NCBI GenBank assembly: GCA_034376725.1
Contig: JAXMJH010000071.1
Span: 1 to 58,176, forward strand
Source of the DNA: UBA11164 sp034376725
GTDB taxonomy: Bacteria; Pseudomonadota; Gammaproteobacteria; Xanthomonadales; Xanthomonadaceae
DNA length: 58,176 nucleotides
Direction of reading: 5' to 3'
Positions 52,902-58,176 of this stretch are shown here, piece by piece (the stretch's first letter is position 1; every line of letters begins with the position of its first letter). A program made the position numbers and the translations under genes. The notes under the pieces are model-generated. The model saw only the letters and a program-made list of their open reading frames with translations, ran no database searches and had not been told where the DNA came from.

Positions 52902-54118
52902 AGGCCTATCTGGTCGGCGGCGCCGTGCGCGACCGGCTGCTCGGCCGGGTCGGCGGGGACCGCGACTGGGTGGTGGTGGGCAGCACGCCGGAACAGATGC
53001 TGACGCTCGGCTACAAGCCGGTCGGCCGGGATTTTCCGGTTTTCCTGCACCCCGAGAGCAACGAGGAATATGCCCTGGCCCGGACCGAGCGCAAGGCCGG
53101 GCGCGGCTATCGCGGCTTCGTGGTCGATGCCGATCCGTCGGTGACGCTGGAGGAGGATCTGGCCCGGCGCGATCTCACCATCAACGCCATCGCCGAGACC
53201 GCAGACGGCAGCCTGATCGACCCGTTTGGCGGCGCCGCAGACATCGCCGCGCGGGTGCTGCGTCACGTTTCCGATGCCTTTGCCGAAGACCCGGTGCGGC
53301 TGCTGCGCCTGGCGCGGTTTGCCGCCCGCTTCGCGCCGCTGGGGTTTTCGGTCGCACCTGAGACGCTGGCGCTTGGGCGGGCCATGGTCGCGCGCGGCGA
53401 GATCGACCATCTGGTGCCCGAGCGGGTCTGGCAGGAACTGCGCAAGGCCCTCGGCGAGCAGCAGCCATCGGCATTCTTGCGGGTGCTGCGCGACTGCCAG
53501 GCGCTGGATCGGATACTGCCCGAGGTGGATGCGCTGTACGGCGTGCCGCAGCCGCCCGAGCACCATCCGGAGGTGGATACCGGCCTGCACGCGGAGCAGG
53601 TGCTCGACGCCGCCGCGCGCATCGCGCCAGGCGATGCACTGATCGGCTTCGCCGCATTGGTTCACGACCTGGGCAAGGCGCTCACCCCGAAACACGAACT
53701 GCCCCGGCACGTCGGCCACGAGCACAGCGGGCTGGCCGCCATCGAGACGGTCTGCGCGCGCCTCAAAGTGCCGGGCGACTACCGCGAACTGGCGCTGATC
53801 GCCTGCCGCGAGCATCTGAACGTGCATCGGCTGGCCGAGCTGCGCCCGGCCACCGCGCACGATCTGATCGTTCGCTGCGACGGCCTGCGTCGTCCCGAGC
53901 GCATCGCTCAGCTGGCGCTGGTCTGTCAGGCCGATGCCCAGGGTCGGCTGGGGCGAGAGACTGCGGCCTACCCGCCCGCGGCCCGGCTGCTGGCTGCCCA
54001 GCGCGCGATGCTGGTGGTCAGCACGGCCGATATCGACACCGCCGGACTGACCGGCCCCGGCATCGGCGAACGCCTGCGCCAGGCGCGCATCGACGCCGTA
54101 CGCAGCGCGCTGGACTGA
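52898..54118 (+). CDS. cca: CCA tRNA nucleotidyltransferase with HD domain
   Basis: This 406-residue enzyme adds or repairs the 3' CCA of tRNAs. The class II head shows YLVGGAVRDRLLG and the metal-binding pair Asp21 and Asp23 in GGDRDWVVVG, then RRDLTINAIA, DPFGG, and the body RLLRLARFAARF. The C-terminal HD phosphohydrolase domain has the LVHDLGKA motif, as in the gammaproteobacterial multifunctional form. The start ATG overlaps the previous stop. It is convergent with the vanZ-like gene across 165 bases that hold only short imperfect repeats (AGGCGTCGCTC-like). Confidence 0.94.
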   Translation: MKAYLVGGAVRDRLLGRVGGDRDWVVVGSTPEQMLTLGYKPVGRDFPVFLHPESNEEYALARTERKAGRGYRGFVVDADPSVTLEEDLARRDLTINAIAETADGSLIDPFGGAADIAARVLRHVSDAFAEDPVRLLRLARFAARFAPLGFSVAPETLALGRAMVARGEIDHLVPERVWQELRKALGEQQPSAFLRVLRDCQALDRILPEVDALYGVPQPPEHHPEVDTGLHAEQVLDAAARIAPGDALIGFAALVHDLGKALTPKHELPRHVGHEHSGLAAIETVCARLKVPGDYRELALIACREHLNVHRLAELRPATAHDLIVRCDGLRRPERIAQLALVCQADAQGRLGRETAAYPPAARLLAAQRAMLVVSTADIDTAGLTGPGIGERLRQARIDAVRSALD

Positions 54119-54283
54119 ATCGACGCGCGGGTCCGGGCGCTGGTCGCCGGCCTGAACCATGCGGGCGTCATGCCGGAACCGGCCATGCCCGCCACCAGCG
54201 TTCAGAATTTCCTGCGGGTGGCGGCGCTCAACGCGCAAGCGTCGCTCAATGCCTCAGTCGCCGCTAAAAGGCTCAGGCGTCGC

Positions 54284-54667
54284 TCAAAACCCCAGGCGTT
54301 GCTCCAGACGCAGCAGCCAGCCGGCGGCCGGCGTACGGGCAACGATCAATCCGGCCAGCACGCCGGCGGTGTTGGCCAGCGCATCGCGTACTTCAAACAT
54401 CCGCGTGCTGGTCAGCGCGCCCTGGGCGAACTCCAGCGCCAGACCGAGTGCCGCCAGCAGCAGCGCGATGACGATCAGGACCCGACCGGCGAACACCTGT
54501 ACCGCGCAGGCCATCAGCCCGAAGTAGGCCAGGAAGTGCCCCAGCTTGTCGCTGCCTGGGGCGCTGGGCAGCGGGGGCGGCGGCAGCAGGGAAACCGCGA
54601 TCACCGCCAGCACCGCCAGCAGCCAAAGCGACAGCCAGACGCGCGGCCAGCGCAGCGGGCGTCTCAC
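54284..54667 (-). CDS. VanZ-like membrane protein
   Basis: This 127-residue protein has four membrane helices and the VanZ-like blocks SDKLGHFLAYFGL, LEFAQGAL and DALANTAGVLAG. VanZ in Enterococcus gives low teicoplanin resistance, but the family is broad and its action in Gram-negative cells is not known. Translation starts at GTG 54667, which overlaps the TGA of the methyltransferase gene in GTGA, so the two are coupled. Confidence 0.85.
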   Translation of the reverse strand: MRRPLRWPRVWLSLWLLAVLAVIAVSLLPPPPLPSAPGSDKLGHFLAYFGLMACAVQVFAGRVLIVIALLLAALGLALEFAQGALTSTRMFEVRDALANTAGVLAGLIVARTPAAGWLLRLEQRLGF

Positions 54668-55845
54668 AGTCGGTGGCTCAGGTCGCCGAGGGCGAAGGCC
54701 GGCGAAAAATCGACATCCCGCTCGAACCCGATCGCCTGAAACCGCTCGCCCATCTCGCCCGGCAAGGTGAGCCGCTTGACCTCGAGCGCGCGCTGGTAGT
54801 GGTCGGCTTCGGACAGCGTTTGCATCGCCGTCAGCTGTCCGGCCAGACCGTTGCCGATCAGAAAGCTGGCCTGCGAGCAGTAGCCGGAGAAATCGAATCC
54901 CGCCCCGACGCCGGCCTCTGCCAGCGCGGTGAAATCGACGAAGGCGGTCACGTCCTGCAGGCCCGGCATGAAAAACGGATCGCCGTGGGCCCGATGCCGG
55001 TAGTGGCAGACCAGGGTGCCCTGGTCGCGCTCGGGCAGATAGAACTCGCTGCGCGGATAGCCGTAGTCGACGAACAGCATGGCGCCGCGGCGCAGGCCAC
55101 CGGCAACCGCCTGAATCCAGTACGGCAGCTGCGGCAGCACCTCCGAGCGGTAACCCTCGCCGAAAGGCCGCCCCAGGGCGCGCTCCAGATGTCGGACTGC
55201 GGCGCTCAGCAGCGCATCCGCCATGCGGCTGGTGCTGGTCAGGCGGGCATCGTCATCGAGCGCTACGTGTTCCTCATGGACCTCGCCTCCGCGAATGACA
55301 AAGCGCGGCGTCGGCAGCGCGTCGATCACCTCGTTGGCGAACAGCACGCCATGCCAGTCGTGCTGGATCGGGCCATCGAGCCAGCGGACCCGCCGATACA
55401 GGTGCTCGGGCAGTTGCTGCAAACGCGCCTGCTGGCGCTCGCGCAGATCGGCGCTCGGTTCCAGCAGGGCGTAGCTGCCGGGCAGCGCATCGCGTTCGGC
55501 GAACCGGCGCAGCGCGGCCTCGGCAAACGCCCCGCTGCCGCCACCGAGCTCGAAAAACACCGCATCCGGGCCAAGCTGGGACAGCACCGGCGTCACCGCA
55601 TCGGCGACCGCAGTGGCGAACACCGAACCGAGCTCGGGCGAGGTCACGAAGTCGCCTTCGGCGCCGAACTTGCGCGCGCCGGCGCTGTAGTAACCAAGGC
55701 CCGGCGCGTAAAGACACAGCTCCATGTAGCGGGAAAACGGAATCGGCCCGTGGGCGAGGATCTCGTTGCGGATCAGCTCGGCCAACCGGGCGCTGTGTCG
55801 GGTGGCTTCGGTATCGGGTTCTGGCAGGGTATGGTGGGTCATCAT
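54664..55845 (-). CDS. SAM-dependent methyltransferase, MidA/NDUFAF7 family
   Basis: This 393-residue protein shows the family's N-terminal block GPIPFSRYMELCLYAPGLGYY (in parts GPIPFSRYMELCLY and APGLGYYS), DFVTSPELGSVFATAVAD, the SAM loop VFFELGGGSGAFAEAALR, and the conserved LFANEVIDALP and FVDYGYPRSEFY. In mitochondria NDUFAF7 dimethylates an arginine of complex I; the bacterial targets are less clear. It is coupled to the vanZ-like gene and divergent from the pteridine-reductase-like gene. Confidence 0.88.
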   Translation of the reverse strand: MMTHHTLPEPDTEATRHSARLAELIRNEILAHGPIPFSRYMELCLYAPGLGYYSAGARKFGAEGDFVTSPELGSVFATAVADAVTPVLSQLGPDAVFFELGGGSGAFAEAALRRFAERDALPGSYALLEPSADLRERQQARLQQLPEHLYRRVRWLDGPIQHDWHGVLFANEVIDALPTPRFVIRGGEVHEEHVALDDDARLTSTSRMADALLSAAVRHLERALGRPFGEGYRSEVLPQLPYWIQAVAGGLRRGAMLFVDYGYPRSEFYLPERDQGTLVCHYRHRAHGDPFFMPGLQDVTAFVDFTALAEAGVGAGFDFSGYCSQASFLIGNGLAGQLTAMQTLSEADHYQRALEVKRLTLPGEMGERFQAIGFERDVDFSPAFALGDLSHRL

Positions 55846-55903
55846 GGCGTCTTGGCGCGGCAGCGTTCAGGATACCGGCTCGGACCGCACACGTAATCCT
55901 GTC

Positions 55904-56644
55904 ATGGCACAGCACCCGCCCATCGCCCTCATCACCGGCAGCGCCAGGCGCGTGGGCGCCGTCATCGCCCGACGCCTGCATGCCGCCGGCTTCGATCTCG
56001 CGCTGCACTACCACCGGTCGGAAACCGAGATGAACGCGCTGCGCGCCGATCTGGAAGCGCTGCGGCCCGGCTCCACGGCCGCCTTCCGCGCCGATCTGGG
56101 CGACAGCGACGCGCTGCCCGCCCTGGTCGACGCCGTGCTGACGCGGTTCGGTCGACTGGATGCGCTGGTCAACAACGCCTCGGGCTACTACGCCACGCCG
56201 ATCGGCAGCATCACCGCCAAGGATTGGGACGAGCTGTTCGCCGCCAATGCCAGGGCGCCGCTGTTCCTGTCGCAGGCGGCGGCCCCGGCGTTGACCGCCA
56301 GTGGTGGCTGCATCGTCAACATCGTCGACATCTACGGCGAACGCCCGCTGCCCCGGCACACCGTCTACTGCATGGCGAAGGCCGCGCTGGCCATGCTCAC
56401 CCACGCGCTGGCCGGCGAGCTGGGCCCCGGGGTGCGGGTCAACGGCGTGGCGCCGGGCAATGTGCTGTGGTCGGAAAACTTTGCCAAGGCCGAAACCGAG
56501 GCCATCGTGCGCGAGCGCACCGCGCTCCAGCGCCAGGGCAGCCCCGAAGATATCGCCGAGGCGGTACGCTGGCTGATCGTCGATGCCGGTTACGTCACCG
56601 GCCAGATCATCCGGGTCGACGGCGGCCGTACGCTGTTCATCTGA
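55904..56644 (+). CDS. Pteridine reductase / FolM-like short-chain dehydrogenase
   Basis: This 246-residue SDR has the pteridine-reductase form of the NADPH loop, TGSARRVG (in place of TGxxxGIG), the NNAS motif, and the catalytic YxxxK as Tyr-Cys-Met-Ala-Lys in HTVYCMAK. PGNVLW and the C-terminal DGGRTLF are typical. FolM-like enzymes reduce dihydromonapterin or dihydrofolate. The ATG at 55904 gives the normal start. It is divergent from the MidA-like gene, in an arrangement common in gammaproteobacteria. Confidence 0.88.
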   Translation: MAQHPPIALITGSARRVGAVIARRLHAAGFDLALHYHRSETEMNALRADLEALRPGSTAAFRADLGDSDALPALVDAVLTRFGRLDALVNNASGYYATPIGSITAKDWDELFAANARAPLFLSQAAAPALTASGGCIVNIVDIYGERPLPRHTVYCMAKAALAMLTHALAGELGPGVRVNGVAPGNVLWSENFAKAETEAIVRERTALQRQGSPEDIAEAVRWLIVDAGYVTGQIIRVDGGRTLFI

Positions 56645-56772
56645 ACGGCGCGGCGCCAAGCCACGATCACCTGAAGTCCCGGCGCGGTAGTATCCGGCCC
56701 TGATCCGGCGGCCCTGATCCCGCGGCCGTGGGCGGCCCGCTCATCCGAAACTCGAAAGGACGTTGCACGGCG

Positions 56773-58176
56773 ATGACGCACTCCCGATGGTTCCCGGTCG
56801 TTCGCATACTGCTGTTCGCCCTGCTCGGCGGCGGACTGTTCGCGCTCGGCTTCATGGCCGGGCGGGATCGCAGTGCTTCGTCGGTCGAGCGGGCGGCTGT
56901 CCCAGCTGCTGCACCCCCCGCCGTCGCGGCACCGCGACCCACCCGGCTGCATCCGCCGCTGGTCGCGGCGCATTATTTCGGCCGGCAGTGGCCAAAGAAT
57001 TTCATCGCCGGCTTTCGCCGCGAACATGTCGACGCGGATTTCGCCGCCCTGCGTGCCGACGGCTTCAATGCCGTGGTCTTGCTGGTGTCCTGGGGCGATT
57101 TCCAGCCGGTGTTCGAGCCCTGCTGCCAGTACGACGAGCGCGCCTTCGAGCGTCTGGGTTTCCTGATCGACCGGGCCGAAGCGGCGGGCCTGGAGGTGCT
57201 GCTCCGGGTTGGCTACGGCTGGTATTTCCATCCAGCCGGTGGCGATGTGTTCGAGCGCATTCATCGGGTGATGAACGATGCGACGGCGCGGCAGGCGTTC
57301 TTCGCCCTGCTCGACCGCCTGGCGAGCGAATTCGGCTCGCGCCCACACCTGCGGATGAGCTTTTTGTCCTGGGAAGACCTGTGGCTGAGGCGGATCGACG
57401 AAGCGGCCCGGCCCGATTACGTCGCCTTCCTGTCCAGCCTGGCGGCCGACGATCCGCTGCGCGCCGAGCTGCCGGCCGATGGCCAGCTGCCTGCCGCCGA
57501 TGGCCCTCATGCCGCGGTGTTTCACCGCTACTGGGACTGGCTGCTCACCGAGCGGCTGATGCGCGAAGCCAGCACGCGCCTGTCGCCGCTGAGCCTGGAA
57601 GCGCGCATCGACCGCGACCCGCTGCCGATCATCCGACCCGATGGCGGCACCGACTATCGCTGGCTGGGCCACGAGACCAGCTACCGCCCACCCGGTGCCG
57701 ATGTCATGACGCTGTACTGGGCTCCCTATTGGGGGGCCGAGAATCGTGGCGAGACGCTCGACGCCGAGCGCGCCGCCACCCTGTTCTCGGCGCTGTTGGC
57801 CGAAGCCCGACAGCACAGTGGCGGACGGCCGCTGTTCGTCGATCAGCTAAACGTGGTCGACAACACCCTTGGGCACGACCATAACGCCGTGCTGGCGACC
57901 AGGGCGCTGCCGGAATTCATGCGCCGCGCCGGCTGCGCGCTGAAGGTCAACGGCGCGCTCGGCTACGGCTACTGGACCGTGCACGACTACGCCGAAAGCC
58001 CGCTGTACAACCCGGCCTTCGGCTACGGACTGGACGGCTGGCAGCTGCGCACCGCCGACGGCAACGGTGACGCCAGTGCCCGGCTGATCGCCAACGCGCT
58101 GGGCGACAACCGGCTCGACCTGCGCGCCGGCGACACGCTCTCGCAGATCATCCCCCCCAGTCGCGGCCGCTTGCCC
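56773..58176 (+). CDS. Membrane-anchored TIM-barrel glycosidase-like protein, partial at right edge
   Basis: The frame opens at ATG 56773 and stays open for 468 codons to the window edge. One N-terminal membrane segment (about 8-28: VVRILLFALLGGGLFALGFMAG) and a proline/alanine linker lead to a barrel-like domain from about residue 65: AHYFGRQWP, ALRADGFNAVVLLVSWGDFQP, EVLLRVGYGW, RMSFLSWEDLW and TLYWAPYWG. Alternating strand/helix pattern and placement of acids (Trp-Glu-Asp at the SFLSWED strand) suggest a glycoside hydrolase of clan-A type, but I cannot name the family. A 16-base-period repeat of GGCCCTGATCC sits just upstream (56693-56725). Confidence 0.7.
   Translation, partial: MTHSRWFPVVRILLFALLGGGLFALGFMAGRDRSASSVERAAVPAAAPPAVAAPRPTRLHPPLVAAHYFGRQWPKNFIAGFRREHVDADFAALRADGFNAVVLLVSWGDFQPVFEPCCQYDERAFERLGFLIDRAEAAGLEVLLRVGYGWYFHPAGGDVFERIHRVMNDATARQAFFALLDRLASEFGSRPHLRMSFLSWEDLWLRRIDEAARPDYVAFLSSLAADDPLRAELPADGQLPAADGPHAAVFHRYWDWLLTERLMREASTRLSPLSLEARIDRDPLPIIRPDGGTDYRWLGHETSYRPPGADVMTLYWAPYWGAENRGETLDAERAATLFSALLAEARQHSGGRPLFVDQLNVVDNTLGHDHNAVLATRALPEFMRRAGCALKVNGALGYGYWTVHDYAESPLYNPAFGYGLDGWQLRTADGNGDASARLIANALGDNRLDLRAGDTLSQIIPPSRGRLP

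Noticed and set aside
54225..54300. Short imperfect AGGCGTCGCTC-like repeats between cca and the vanZ-like gene
   Set aside because: Only two or three poor copies and no stem or T-run; not enough to call a repeat element or terminator.

Overview
The window is GC-rich, densely packed bacterial DNA with many 4-base ATGA/GTGA gene overlaps. The housekeeping content (zapE, rsmC, rsuA, yajQ, engB, cytochromes c4 and c5, dsbA, slt, cca, a TonB-dependent receptor) points to a gammaproteobacterium. A plant-type glutamate-cysteine ligase suits the Xanthomonadales/Lysobacterales side, including Wenzhouxiangella-like marine bacteria. An Mrp-type antiporter operon and a Na+-dependent NSS transporter fit a saline habitat. 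The lineage is inferred from gene families, not from any marker RNA. I found no rRNA, tRNA, CRISPR array, transposase or integrase.

Layout. Bases 1-8516 (minus strand) hold a polymorphic-toxin-like locus. It has a 2499-residue teneurin-like protein (N-terminal anchor, beta-propeller, Ig-like domains, NHL repeats, YD/RHS core), a short AT-rich membrane-protein gene at its tail (putative immunity), and the decayed start of a second, displaced RHS module running off the left edge. Bases 8656-21560 hold housekeeping and secreted enzymes: ZapE, an alpha/beta hydrolase, an ExeM-like lipoprotein nuclease, cytochrome c5, a DUF3014-type protein, RsmC, RsuA, YajQ, a subclass B3-like metallo-beta-lactamase, glutaminase, an exported amidohydrolase, and a 2OG-Fe(II) oxygenase coupled to a 38-residue exported peptide.

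Bases 21949-28792 (plus strand) are an eight-gene, fully overlapping Mrp/Mbh-like operon in the order E-F-G-(MbhD/MbhE/MnhB fusion)-C-D-D'-D''. It has three antiporter-like subunits. The third lacks the transmembrane glutamate kept by the other two. Bases 29100-36303 hold an NSS transporter, a YecA/SEC-C protein, GshA, EngB, cytochrome c4, DsbA and a small EEP-fold hydrolase.

Bases 36412-45551 (minus strand) are the most novel part. An AraC-type regulator heads a run of genes for four exported proteins of unknown function (two are clear paralogs), a FabZ-like hotdog protein lacking the usual acidic residue, a lipocalin-like protein, a stand-alone adenylation enzyme and an acyl carrier protein, closed by an intrinsic terminator. 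No ketosynthase is present. It looks like an acyl-activation and tailoring cassette tied to secreted proteins. Bases 46126-58176 hold a TonB-dependent receptor with a palindrome over its promoter, a TSUP permease, an slt / NDUFA9-like / cca operon, a VanZ-like/MidA-like pair, a pteridine-reductase-like SDR, and a membrane-anchored glycosidase-like protein cut by the right edge.
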